NCBI GenBank assembly: GCA_963838805.1
Contig: CAWISK010000003.1
Coordinates: forward strand, 1-64,000
Length of the DNA: 64,000 nucleotides
Source of the DNA: CAVRQM01 sp963838805
GTDB taxonomy: Bacteria; Pseudomonadota; Alphaproteobacteria; Acetobacterales; Acetobacteraceae
Direction: 5' to 3'
Below are positions 39,569 to 48,767 of this stretch, piece after piece; the stretch's first letter is position 1, and every line of letters starts with the position of its first letter. The position numbers were made by a program, and so were the translations under genes. The notes beneath the pieces were generated by a model. The model saw nothing but the letters and a program-made list of their open reading frames with translations. It did no database searches and had not been told where the DNA came from.

Positions 39569-39633
39569 TTGGCCGATTCACGCCGCCTTGCCCAGACTGT
39601 CAATCACCGGCCCGTACGCTAAACCACCCCCGC

Positions 39634-41322
39634 ATGCCGCGCGCCCGCCGAAAGCAGAACCCGTTTCTCGCCGAGCAGACCAGGCTCGGGCGGCGGGCCG
39701 CTCGGCCCGTGATTGCGCTGGGCCTGGGCGGCACCCTCGCGGCGATTGGCCAGGCTATCGCCGCGGGCGCCGCGCTGGGCGCCATTTTGCATGGCGACTC
39801 CCCGGCACGCTGGAGCCTTGCGGCCTTCGCGGTCCTGGCGGTGATCCGCGCCGGTCTCGCGTTCCTGGGCGAGCGCGCCGCGTTCGAGGCCGGTGCCACG
39901 GCGCGGCGGCGCCTGCGCAGCGAATTGCTTGGCCGGCTGCTGGCCGCGGGTCCGGCGCTGCTGCGCCAGCGCCACTCCGCCGAGCTTGCCGCCATCGTCA
40001 TCGACCGGGTCGAGGCGCTGGAGGGCTTCTTTGCCCGCTGGCTGGCGGCCGCAAGCCTTGCCGTCGCGGCCCCGCTGCTGGTGCTGGCCGCCGTGCTCTG
40101 GCTCGATCCCTGGGCCGGCCTCGTCCTCGCCCTGGCCGGGCTGCTGGTTCCGTTGGCGATGGCCCTGGCGGGGCTCGGGGCGGCGGCTGCGACGCGGCGG
40201 CAGCTCCAGGCGCTTGAGCGGTTGCAGGTCCGCTTCCTCGACCGGGTGCGCGGGATTTCGACCATCGTCCTGGCCGGCCGCGCCGTGGACGAGGCGGCGT
40301 CGTTGCGGATTGCCGCGAACGAGTTGCGCATCCGCACCATGCGGGTGCTGCGAATGGCCTTCCTGTCCTCGGCGGCGCTGGACCTCGCGGCGGCGGCGGC
40401 GATCGTGGTGCTGGCGCTGCGCTACGCCGCCCTGCTGCGCTCGGGCCAGCCGGAGCCGGTCGGCACGGCGCTCGCGGTATTGCTTCTGAGCGTCGAGTTC
40501 TTCGTGCCGCTGCGCAGCTTCTCGGCCGCCTATCAGGACCGCAGCCATGCCGTTGCGGCCAGCGAGGCCTTGTCGGCCCTGCCGCCGGCGCCGCCGGCGC
40601 CCGAGATCCTGCCGGTGCGAACGGTGCAGGCGCGCGGTGTCGCCATCGCCTTCGAGAACGTGACGCTGCGCTGGGATACGGCGCGGCACCCGGCGCTGGA
40701 GGATGTGAGCTTCCGCCTGGCCGCGGGCGAGACGCTGGTGCTGGCGGGGCCTTCCGGCGCAGGCAAGTCCAGCGTCATCGAGATCCTGCTGGGCTTCGTG
40801 CGGCCCAGTGCCGGCCGGGTGACGCTGAACGGCGCCGATCTTGCGGCCATCGTGCCCGAGGCATTGTCGCGGCTGGTGGCCTGGGTCGGCCAGAATCCGG
40901 TGCTGTTCGCGGCCAGCATCGAGGAGAATGTCCGCTTCGCGCGGCCCGAGGCGAGCGAGACCGAATTGCGGGAGGCGATTCGCGCGGCACGGCTCGACGC
41001 ACTGATCGCGGAACTGCCCGAGGGCCTCGCCACGCGCATCGGCGAGGGCGGCTACGGTCTTTCCGGCGGCCAGGCGCAGCGCGTCGCCATCGCCCGCGCC
41101 TTCCTGCGCAACGCGCCGCTGCTGCTGCTCGATGAGCCGACCGCGCATCTCGACCCGGCGGTGGAGGCCGAGGTGCTGGAGAGCCTGCGCCGGCTGGCGA
41201 TCGGGCGGACGGTGGTGCTGGCCAGCCATTCCGCCGCCGCGCACGCCTTTGCCGGCCGCCGGCTCGATCTGCGCGACGGCCGTGTGGTCGCGACCCCCGC
41301 CCCGGCGCGGGGTGCCGCATGA
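39634..41322 (+). CDS. cydD: thiol reductant ABC exporter, CydD subunit
   Basis: Half of the CydDC exporter that moves cysteine and glutathione to the periplasm, needed for cytochrome bd and periplasmic redox balance. 562 aa. The N-terminal six-helix domain (RPVIALGLGGTLAAIGQAIA onward) has AGRAVDEAASLRIAANELRIRTMRVLR. The ATPase has Walker A GPSGAGKSS, Q-loop VGQNPVLFAASI, signature LSGGQAQRVAIARAFL and Walker B LLLLDEPTAHLD. ATG 39634 puts the start just before the first helix. It overlaps cydC by 4 bp. No cydAB genes are visible in the window. Confidence 0.92.
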   Translation: MPRARRKQNPFLAEQTRLGRRAARPVIALGLGGTLAAIGQAIAAGAALGAILHGDSPARWSLAAFAVLAVIRAGLAFLGERAAFEAGATARRRLRSELLGRLLAAGPALLRQRHSAELAAIVIDRVEALEGFFARWLAAASLAVAAPLLVLAAVLWLDPWAGLVLALAGLLVPLAMALAGLGAAAATRRQLQALERLQVRFLDRVRGISTIVLAGRAVDEAASLRIAANELRIRTMRVLRMAFLSSAALDLAAAAAIVVLALRYAALLRSGQPEPVGTALAVLLLSVEFFVPLRSFSAAYQDRSHAVAASEALSALPPAPPAPEILPVRTVQARGVAIAFENVTLRWDTARHPALEDVSFRLAAGETLVLAGPSGAGKSSVIEILLGFVRPSAGRVTLNGADLAAIVPEALSRLVAWVGQNPVLFAASIEENVRFARPEASETELREAIRAARLDALIAELPEGLATRIGEGGYGLSGGQAQRVAIARAFLRNAPLLLLDEPTAHLDPAVEAEVLESLRRLAIGRTVVLASHSAAAHAFAGRRLDLRDGRVVATPAPARGAA

Positions 41323-42966
41323 GGGCGATCGTGCGCATTCTGCTGCTCTGGCGCGGGCGCCGGATGTGGCTCGCCTCCGGGGTCGTGGTGTCGCTCGCGG
41401 CACTCGCCTGCGGCGTGGCATTGCTGGGCGCCTCGGGCGATGCAGTCGCGCGCGCCTTGCTGGGGCTGGGGGTGACGGCGGCGCTGGCGCTGCGCGTCCT
41501 GGGGCCGGCGCGGGTGGTCTTGCGCTATGCCGAGCGGCTGGTGACGCACGCGGCGACGTTCCGTGCCCTGGCCGATCTGCGGGTCTGGTTCTTCAGCGGC
41601 GTCGCGCGCGGTGGCGCGGGAGGGCTGGGCTTTGCCCGGTCTGCCGACGTGCTGGCGCGGCTGGTGGGCGATGTCGAGGCGCTCGACGGGCTGTACCTGC
41701 GCATCCTGGTGCCGCTCGCCGGCGCCCTGCTGCTGCTTCCGGTGCTGGTCATTCTGGCATGGCCGCTCGGCGCCGGGCTGGCGGCGATATTGGGGGGGCT
41801 GTTCGTGCTGTGCGCCTTTCTGTTGCCGCTGCTGGGGGCGCGGATGGCCCATGACCGCGGCGGCCGCCTCGCCGCCGCGCGCGGCGATCTGCGCGTGGCG
41901 GCGACCGACGCGCTGAACGGATTGCGCGAGGTGCGGGCATTCGGGGCGCAAGGCAGAGTGCTGGCGCAGGTGCAGGCGCGCGAGGCGGCGATGCTGGGCG
42001 CGGCGCGCGGACTGGCCCGCGATGTCGCGGCGAGCGGTGCCGCGGCTCTGCTGTGCGGACAGTTGGCGCTGCTCGCGGTTCTGGATGTCGCCCTGTTCCC
42101 CGGGGCGGCCGCGCATCACCGGATCGGCCTCGTGGTGCTGGCCTTCGTCACGGTGGCCGCCTTCGAGGCAGCCGCCGGCCTGCCGCGGGCCGGCGTGCAG
42201 GCGGGTCATGCGGCGGCGGCGGCGGCCCGGGTGCTGGAAGCGGCCACGGTGGCGCCCGCGGTCGCGGATCCGCCGCATCCCCGGCCCATGCCCGGCGGCA
42301 GCGGCCTGCGTTTCGAGGGTGTCCGCTTCGCCTGGCGGCCTGACCGCCCGCCCGTGTTCGACGGGCTGACGCTGGAGGTTCCCGATGGCTGCCGGGTCGC
42401 GCTGATCGGCCCGTCCGGTTGCGGCAAATCGACACTGGCGGCCCTGGCGCTGAAGGTGGCGGCGCCGCAGGCTGGCCGGGTCACGCTTGGCGGCGCCGAT
42501 CTGGCGACGCTGGCCGCTGTCGGATGTGCGCCGGCGCATCGGCTGGCTGAGTCAGGCGACGCATTTGTTCGACGATTCGATCCGCGCCAATCTGCTGCTC
42601 GCCCGGCCCGACGCGGACGATGCGGCGCTATGGGCGGCGCTGGACGCCGCGCGCATCGGCAATTTCGTGCATGGCCTGCCCGATGGGCTGGATACCTGGC
42701 TTGGCGAAGCGGGCGCGCGGGTTTCCGGGGGACAGGCAAGGCGGCTGGCGCTGGCGCGGGCGCTGCTCTCGCCGGCACCGCTGCTGCTGCTGGACGAGCC
42801 GTGCGCGGGGCTGGACAGCGAGACCGAACGCGATTTCTTCCTGACACTGAACGAGGCGGCCGCCGAGCGGACCATCGTGCTGATCGTGCATCGTCTGACC
42901 GGGGTGGAGCGCCTGGACCGCATCTACCGCCTGGCGGGCCGCCGGGCTGTCGCGGCGGCGGCGTAG
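41319..42966 (+). CDS. cydC: thiol reductant ABC exporter, CydC subunit (one frameshift near 42515)
   Basis: Partner of CydD, about 548 aa. N-terminal membrane domain with VVLRYAERLVTHAATFRALADLR, typical of CydC. ATPase: Walker A GPSGCGKST, and after the shift the Q-loop IGWLSQATHLFDDSIRANLL, signature VSGGQARRLALARALL and Walker B LLLDEPCAGLD. One extra base near 42515 (DLATLA/LSDVRRRIGW) splits the gene; length is one base over a multiple of three. Everything else is intact, so I regard it as a sequencing insertion. Confidence 0.9.
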
Positions 42967-43005
42967 GACGGCCGGCCTCACTGCGCGTCCCTGGGCCGGA
43001 ACCCC

Positions 43006-43975
43006 TCAATGCATCCGCGGCGCCCGCAGGAAACTCTGCCGGTCGGCGCTCTTGATCCGTACCTCTACCTCCGCCTGGTCGCGCATCAGCCGCAGCCGGA
43101 CGGGGGTGCCGGCGGCACCGCTGGACCAGAGCCGGCGCCAGAGCCCGCCCAGATCCGCGACCTCCTCGCCGTCGAAGCTCACGACCTGATCGCCCGGCCG
43201 CACGCCCGCGCGATCGGCCGGGCCGTTATCGGCGAGGCCGCCCACCACCAGCCCGCCCTCGTTCTCCATGACATAGAGTCCGAGCCACGGCCGCGGCGGC
43301 GCGTTGACCCGCCCCAGACGTCAGCAGGTCCTCAAGGATGGGGCGGAGGATGCCGATCGGCACCACCATGTTCATGTCGTGCCGGCGCTTGCCGTCGCCC
43401 TGCTGCAGGATCAATGAGCCGGTGCCCATCAGCCGGCCGTCCGGCCCGATCAGCGCCGCCCCGCTCCAGAACGGATGCGCCGGTGCGGTGAAGATCGCCT
43501 CGTCCAGCAGGTACTCCCAGTAGCCGGCGAACTCCTGGCGGCCGACCACCTTCGTCTCGATGGCGTGCGCCCGCCCGCCGGACGCCGCGAGAATGCCGCT
43601 GCTGCCCGGGGCGAGACTGTCGCTGTCGCCGAGATCGAGGACCGGCAGATCGAGCCGTCCGAGCGCCTGCACCAGCCCGAACCCGGTGATCTGGTCGTAG
43701 GCGAGCGCGTGCCCCGGCACCGCGCGCCCGTCGGCGGCGATCAGCCACACCGTATCGGCCTCGGTGATCAGATAGCCGATGGTCAGCGCCAGCCCCGGGC
43801 GGATCAGCACGCCGCTGCCGCTGCGCTCGGTGCCGAGCGCCTCGGCCGTGAAGGCGTCGGCCGGCACGTTGGCGCGCAAGCCGACCACCGCCCGCAATGC
43901 CCGCTCCAGATCGAAGCGGTACTCATCGGGATCGGGTTGCAGGTTCTGCGGGATCGACCATTCGGAGTCTGACAT
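43006..43975 (-). CDS. HtrA/DegP-like PDZ protein with degenerate protease site (one frameshift near 43313)
   Basis: About 322 aa protein with a trypsin-like (S1C) domain and a C-terminal PDZ domain (GGLADNGPADRAGVRPGDQVVSFDG). The fold is recognisable from GSGVLIRPG, LGDSDSLAPGSSGILAASGG and GAALIGPDGRLMGTG. The usual His block (TNNHVV) reads TIGYLI, the Asp block (TDLAVL) reads TGFGLV, and the Ser block (GNSGGP) reads FWSGAA. His and Asp are therefore lost. No signal peptide is seen after ATG 43975. An extra base in a run at 43312-43315 separates the two domains; length is one base over a multiple of three. Likely a binding or chaperone-like role rather than proteolysis. Confidence 0.75.
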
Positions 43976-44165
43976 GAAGGCTCGGTTCGGTATAAGCGCG
44001 TCCGGCCTGGACGCGGGCGCAGTATTCGTCCGCCGCGCCGACGGCGGCAACCCTTCTCGTCGTCCTTCTCGTCGCCTGGACGACGGCATGGGTGCGGCCT
44101 AGAGGAGCGGGGACGAAGCGGCCGCGGCATCCAGCCACGATCGTGCTCCGGAGGGTGTGCGAGAC

Positions 44166-46463
44166 GTGTCGTTGCTTCGGCGGGTCGTGCTGATCGTGCT
44201 GGTGGCGCTGCTGCCGGCGCTGGCGGCCGAGATCTACAACCAGCGAGAGCTGCGCGCGGCGCAGCGCGTGGAGCTGGACGACGAGGCGGTGCGCGTCGCG
44301 CAATCCGTGGCCGCCGAACTCGGGCGCATCCTGGACGGCACGCGCAACGCCATGATCGCCTTGGCCGCGATGCCGGCCATCCAGGATGAGGACGCGCCGG
44401 CCTGCACGCGCCTGCTGCACGGCATCGGCACGCGGTTCGAGGCCATCAATGTGCTCGCCCTGGTGAACGGCCGCGATCAGGTGGTGTGCAGCAGCCTCTC
44501 GTCGCAGGCGCCGCCGGTCCCTTCCGGTCCGTTCATTCATGTGCGCCTCGCGCGCCAGCGGGGCGGGTTCGCCGTCGCCGGCTATCTGTTCGGCCGCAGA
44601 TCGCACGAAGCGGAGCTTGCGACCGGCATGCCGGTGCGCCCGGCGGCCGGGCCGCCGGCCTCGGTTCTGATCGCCGATATCGGACTCGATTGGCTCGGCC
44701 GCCAGATGCGCGGCCTCGCGACGCAGTCGGCGGCCAGGATTACGATCATCGATCGCAATGGCCTGATCGTTGCCAGCGTCCCGGACGGGCCGGCGCCCGG
44801 CACGGCGTCTTCAGGGTTCGAACGCGGCCTTCTCGACGGTCCGCGCACCCGGCTGGTTCGCGAGACGGCGGCCGATGGCGGGTCGCGTCCGCTCGCCATC
44901 GCGCGGATGCCGGATCTGACGGTGTTCGTCCGGCTGGACCGGTCCCGCGCCGCGGCGGCGCAGGAACGCGCTGCACTGCGCAGCTACGTCACCTTCGGCG
45001 CAGGCCTGCTGCTGGCGTTGGCTTGCGCCATCCTGCTCGCCCGTCGCGCGGTGGCGACGCCCGTCGCGCGCATCCTGCGTACGATCGCCCGCTGGCGTGG
45101 CGGCGACGCGACAGCCCGCGTGGCAATGCACGATGCGCAATCCGAACTGGGACGCATCGGCCGTGCGCTCGACGATCTTCTGGGCGCCTTCGAGCGCACC
45201 GCTGAGCGGCTGCTCGCGAACAAGGCCGAACTCGAACAGCGCGTGGCCGAGCGAACGCGCCAGCTCGAAGCGGAAATACACGAGCGCGAGCAGACCCAGG
45301 CGCAGTTGCAGCAGGCGCAGAAAATGGAGGTGATCGGGCAGCTCACCGGTGGCGTTGCCCACGACTTCAACAATCTGCTGACCGCCATCATCGGCAATCT
45401 CGAACTGGGGCGCCTGCGTAGCCAGGACCGGCCCGAGGTGGCGCGGCTGCTCGACAACGCGATGCGCGCGGCCGATCGGGGTGCGGCGTTGACGCAGCGG
45501 ATGCTGGCCTTCGGACGCCGGCAATTCCTGCGCTTGCAGCCGATCGACGTGGCGGCGCTGCTGGGCGGCATGGACGACCTGCTGACGCGCAGCATCGGGC
45601 CTACGGTGACGTTGTCCGTGCGCACCGAGCCGGGCCTGTGGCCGGCCCGCGCCGATGCCAACCAGATCGAACTGGCGCTGTTGAATATCGCCATCAACGC
45701 GCGCGATGCCATGCCACAGGGCGGCTCGCTTGCCATTGCCGCCAGCAACGAGACCGTCCGCGCGGGAGACGCCGACCCCGCCCGGCTCCATCCAGGGGAT
45801 TACGTGCGCATCTCGTTGCAGGATAGCGGGATCGGCATGGACCGCGCCACGCTGGAGCGGGTGCTGGAGCCGTTCTTCACGACCAAGCCCGCGGGCAAGG
45901 GGTCCGGACTTGGCTTGTCGATGGCGCAGGGAGTGGCGGCGCAATCGGGCGGCGGCCTGGCGATTGAAAGCCGGGTCGGGGAGGGCAGCACGGTGTCCAT
46001 GTGGCTGCCTCGCGAGATCGCCGGCGCGGAAGCGGAGGACGAAACGGCGCCCGACGGCGAGGAGCGGGCCGCTTTAACGCCCGGGTCCGGGGAGGCGATC
46101 CTGCTTGTCGATGACGATCCCGAGGTGGCCGAGGTGGCGCGGCAATGTCTCGTGGACGAGGGCTATGCGGTGCTGCACGCGCCGGACGGGGCGGCGGCCC
46201 TTGCACTGCTGGACGGCGGCGTCGCGATCGCGCTGCTGATCGCTGATCTGGCAATGCCGGGGATGAACGGGTTGCAGCTCGCCGCGCGCGCCCGCACCCG
46301 GCGCCCCGGCCTGCCCGTGCTGCTCGCCACCGGCTATGCCGAAACGGCGGCTATCCACGGCAGCAATCCGGGCTATCCCGTGCTGGAAAAGCCGTTCAAG
46401 GTCGCGCAATTGCTGGAGGCCGTCGCCGGCCTGCTCGGTCCGCACGCGGTGGGTGACGGCTGA
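44166..46463 (+). CDS. hybrid sensor histidine kinase with C-terminal receiver
   Basis: About 765 aa. It has membrane segment VVLIVLVALLPALAAEI, a periplasmic sensor with Cys80 and Cys108 (CSSL), and a second membrane segment (YVTFGAGLLLALACAILLARR). A HAMP-like region and coiled coil (ELEQRVAERTRQLEAEIHER) follow. HisKA has GGVAHDFNNLLTAIIGNLE (His about 399), and the ATPase shows NIAINARDAMP, DSGIGMD and GSGLGLSMA. The receiver has VDDDPE, phospho-Asp near 694 in ADLAMPGMNG, and LEKPFK. GTG 44166 is at good distance from GGAGGG; GTG 44157 is too close. The sensor resembles that of the kinase at 36592, including the cysteine pair. Diverges from the HtrA-like gene. Confidence 0.9.
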   Translation: MSLLRRVVLIVLVALLPALAAEIYNQRELRAAQRVELDDEAVRVAQSVAAELGRILDGTRNAMIALAAMPAIQDEDAPACTRLLHGIGTRFEAINVLALVNGRDQVVCSSLSSQAPPVPSGPFIHVRLARQRGGFAVAGYLFGRRSHEAELATGMPVRPAAGPPASVLIADIGLDWLGRQMRGLATQSAARITIIDRNGLIVASVPDGPAPGTASSGFERGLLDGPRTRLVRETAADGGSRPLAIARMPDLTVFVRLDRSRAAAAQERAALRSYVTFGAGLLLALACAILLARRAVATPVARILRTIARWRGGDATARVAMHDAQSELGRIGRALDDLLGAFERTAERLLANKAELEQRVAERTRQLEAEIHEREQTQAQLQQAQKMEVIGQLTGGVAHDFNNLLTAIIGNLELGRLRSQDRPEVARLLDNAMRAADRGAALTQRMLAFGRRQFLRLQPIDVAALLGGMDDLLTRSIGPTVTLSVRTEPGLWPARADANQIELALLNIAINARDAMPQGGSLAIAASNETVRAGDADPARLHPGDYVRISLQDSGIGMDRATLERVLEPFFTTKPAGKGSGLGLSMAQGVAAQSGGGLAIESRVGEGSTVSMWLPREIAGAEAEDETAPDGEERAALTPGSGEAILLVDDDPEVAEVARQCLVDEGYAVLHAPDGAAALALLDGGVAIALLIADLAMPGMNGLQLAARARTRRPGLPVLLATGYAETAAIHGSNPGYPVLEKPFKVAQLLEAVAGLLGPHAVGDG

Positions 46464-46472
46464 CGCCGTGCA

Positions 46473-47954
46473 TCAGCGAAAGGCCGTCACGCGGAAATCC
46501 GGAACGCTGGCAAGGCCGCCGCGATAGGCTGACCAGAAATCGTATGACGCGGCCACTCCGCCGACCAGCACGCGGAAGGTCTGTGACAAGACCGCACCGG
46601 TGCTGGCATCCACCGCGATCTCGGCCCGCGCGCGGTACGGATGCGACAGGTTCCGCTCGTCCCAGCGCAGGCGCGCGACCGGGCGGGCCGCGCCGGCCAC
46701 CGAGAGCGTGCCAGACCCCTCGTTCGTCAGGGTGAACTGCCATGTTTCGCTGGTCATCGTGTCGCGCAGGCCCGGGACACTCTCGCTCACCCGGAAGCTC
46801 GCTTCACTCCCCGCCGGTTCGTGCAGCACCCTGTTCATGGCGGACGCGGCCGCGGCAGCGCCAGGCCAGTTGGCCGGCCAGATGCCACGCACCAGCATCT
46901 GCGGCACACCGCCCACCTCGGCAAGACAGAGATCAGCCGATCCCGCCTGACTGCCTTCGTAGAGCACCGGAACGGCGCCGTCGCGGACCGCGCGTAGTCC
47001 CGCGCGGGGACAGCCGAGCGCCACGGTCGCGGGCGTCGCGGGAGGGGGGGCGACCTGCGTCGCGCGGGGAAGCGTCATCGTGTGTTCCGTCGCCTCGGCC
47101 GGGAGCGGCGGAGGCGGTGTGCCGGGGCCGGCTGGTCCGGCCAGGAACACCTCGTCCTCGATCGGCGAAATGGCGAGCCACGGTTCCTGCCGCTGCCCGG
47201 TCAGACGGCCGACCTCGATGCCCGCGCGGTTGAAGGCGCGCACGATGTCGAGTTCCGGCACGCGCAGCGCGCCGGCGAGGGCCGTGGTATAGGGGCTGTC
47301 CTTCATGCCGGGCCCGCCATCGAAGGCAACGTCGCCGGGCTGCGTCGCGAACGAGATCAGGGTGGCGCGTGGCGCGTGCATTTCTGCCAGACCGGCGGCG
47401 GGTGCCGTGCCCACCGCCGCCGTTCCGCCGGGACGCAGCCCGCGCGTGCCGCTGGTGCCCGCCATCGCGAACGGATTGTTGCGGCAGGCGTCGAGCACCA
47501 TGACGTTGAGCGCCGCCCCGGCATCGGCCATGTCCTGCAGCACCAGGTCGGCGGCAACCATCTGCACCGGAATATCGCGCTCGCTGGCGGGTGCGGCGCT
47601 GACCGGAACCAGGTAGTTCGACCCGTCCACCTGCACGCCATGCCCGGAATAATAGAAGAACGCGACCGCGCCGGGCGCGATGGCGGCGCGGAACTGCCTG
47701 ATCGCCGCCTCCATGCCGGCCCGATCCAGGTCCAGTTGCGCCGCGCCCCCCACCAGCGAGAAGCCGAGCCGCCGGAGCGTCTCGGCCATCAGCCGCGCGT
47801 CGGAGTCCGGGTTCCTGAGCGCGTTGACGTGCCGATAGGCGCCGTTGCCGATCACCAGTGCCACACGCCGCTCGGGCGCGGCATGGCAAGCGGGGGCCAA
47901 CGCTGCACTCAAGAGCAGAAGCACGGTCGCAACAAGAAGACCAAGTCGCTGCAT
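46473..47954 (-). CDS. secreted caspase-like (peptidase C14) protein
   Basis: About 493 aa with an N-terminal signal peptide (LLVATVLLLLSAALAPACHA), then a caspase/metacaspase domain: RVALVIGNGAYRHVNALRNP, catalytic His in FFYYSGHGVQVDG and catalytic Cys in VMVLDACRNNPF. The region PRATLISFATQPGDVAFDG and SPYTTALAGALRVPELDI complete the fold. A proline-rich linker leads to a C-terminal domain of about 170 residues, rich in beta strands, that I do not recognise. ATG 47954 follows GAGAGG. It converges on the hybrid kinase gene (10 bp). The target is unknown. Confidence 0.85.
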   Translation of the reverse strand: MQRLGLLVATVLLLLSAALAPACHAAPERRVALVIGNGAYRHVNALRNPDSDARLMAETLRRLGFSLVGGAAQLDLDRAGMEAAIRQFRAAIAPGAVAFFYYSGHGVQVDGSNYLVPVSAAPASERDIPVQMVAADLVLQDMADAGAALNVMVLDACRNNPFAMAGTSGTRGLRPGGTAAVGTAPAAGLAEMHAPRATLISFATQPGDVAFDGGPGMKDSPYTTALAGALRVPELDIVRAFNRAGIEVGRLTGQRQEPWLAISPIEDEVFLAGPAGPGTPPPPLPAEATEHTMTLPRATQVAPPPATPATVALGCPRAGLRAVRDGAVPVLYEGSQAGSADLCLAEVGGVPQMLVRGIWPANWPGAAAAASAMNRVLHEPAGSEASFRVSESVPGLRDTMTSETWQFTLTNEGSGTLSVAGAARPVARLRWDERNLSHPYRARAEIAVDASTGAVLSQTFRVLVGGVAASYDFWSAYRGGLASVPDFRVTAFR

Positions 47955-48034
47955 CAGGACCTCTCGCTGCGCTGTCGTCTCGCCAGTTGGCTGGGATGCC
48001 GCCACTATGCTGTGCCCCCGTCTCACGGGAGACA

Positions 48035-48421
48035 TCAGATGGTCGAGGTTGCGGTGGCGCCGGCCGGCAGCAACTGGCCCTTGGGCGAAAGCCGGTCGAT
48101 CAGCGCCGGCAGATGCTGCGCCAGCACGCCGAGGAAGGATTCGGGTGACATCTCGACCCGTGACGCCATGACGCGCACGTTGTCCTCGCCCAGCGCCTCG
48201 GCCAGTTGGTCGGGGGCCACGGGCAGGCTCGTGCCGTTGCCCAGCCAGGAATCGACGATCCCGCCAAGGCCCACCGCCCGCAGCCGTTCGAGCAACCCCT
48301 CCAGTCCCACCCCGTCCTGGTCGTCGCCGCCCACCATGCCTTGCAGGGCCTGGGCGAATTGCGGGTGGACACTGTCCTCGACATAGGACAGCTCGCCCAG
48401 CATGTCGTCGATGAACCCCAT
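48035..48421 (-). CDS. YidB-like (DUF937) protein
   Basis: Small cytoplasmic protein, about 128 aa, of the YidB/DUF937 family: GFIDDMLGELSY at the start, then LEGLLERLRAVGLGGIVDSWLGNGTSLPVAPDQLAEALGEDNV, the family core with its GNG-x-P-V motif, and PESFLGVLAQHLPALIDRLSPKGQLP-like ending. Function unknown. ATG 48421 follows AAGGGG; an ATG at 48439 would add six residues. It diverges from the small gene at 48516 across about 95 bp containing a possible EcfG-type promoter (48461-48487). Confidence 0.85.
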   Translation of the reverse strand: MGFIDDMLGELSYVEDSVHPQFAQALQGMVGGDDQDGVGLEGLLERLRAVGLGGIVDSWLGNGTSLPVAPDQLAEALGEDNVRVMASRVEMSPESFLGVLAQHLPALIDRLSPKGQLLPAGATATSTI

Positions 48422-48460
48422 TGCCGCGCCCCTTTGCATCCGAGGCGCCGATCCTACGCC

Positions 48461-48487
48461 AGAACCGGGGGGCGCCGCGAACGTTCC
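48461..48487. promoter_or_regulatory. possible bidirectional EcfG-type promoter
   Basis: Minus strand: GGAAC (48483-48487), 16 bp, GGTT (48463-48466), pointing at the yidB-like gene. Plus strand: AGAAC (48461-48465), 16 bp, CGTT (48482-48485), pointing at the small protein gene at 48516. The known EcfG consensus is GGAAC-N16/17-CGTT, so each direction has one mismatch with correct spacing. The two sites overlap almost completely and form a rough palindrome. Confidence 0.45.
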
Positions 48488-48515
48488 CGCAGTGACCGCA
48501 GAGGAGGGACGCCGC

Positions 48516-48752
48516 ATGTCCGGGACCGGCAAGACGCCTCGCAAGCGCGCGGAGGAAGAACGTATCGACGAGACCATCGAGGACAGTTTCCCCGCAAGTG
48601 ACCCGCCGCCCAATACGCCACTCAAGCGCGCACCGCGCGGCGATGCGCATGGCGACGAGGCGAAGGGTACGCCGCATACCGAACGCCACGAGAGCGAGAC
48701 CGCGGCGGGACGCCAGGAGGGTACCCGGCCGGCGGAGTCGAAGTCGGAGTGA
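48516..48752 (+). CDS. small hydrophilic stress-type protein
   Basis: 78 aa, highly charged, no hydrophobic segment, probably disordered. It carries ERIDETIEDSFPASDPP at residues 15-31, a motif I recognise from short uncharacterised proteins common in alphaproteobacteria and often linked with stress responses; no biochemical function is known to me. ATG 48516 follows GAGGAGGGA. It lies downstream of a candidate EcfG-type promoter shared with the yidB-like gene and converges with phyH (15 bp). Confidence 0.8.
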   Translation: MSGTGKTPRKRAEEERIDETIEDSFPASDPPPNTPLKRAPRGDAHGDEAKGTPHTERHESETAAGRQEGTRPAESKSE

Positions 48753-48767
48753 GAAGGCCCGCCCCTG

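Noticed and set aside
39619..42539. Long minus-strand frames opposite cydDC
   Set aside because: Same cause: low-complexity Arg/Gln/His/Gly-rich shadows of conserved ABC genes.
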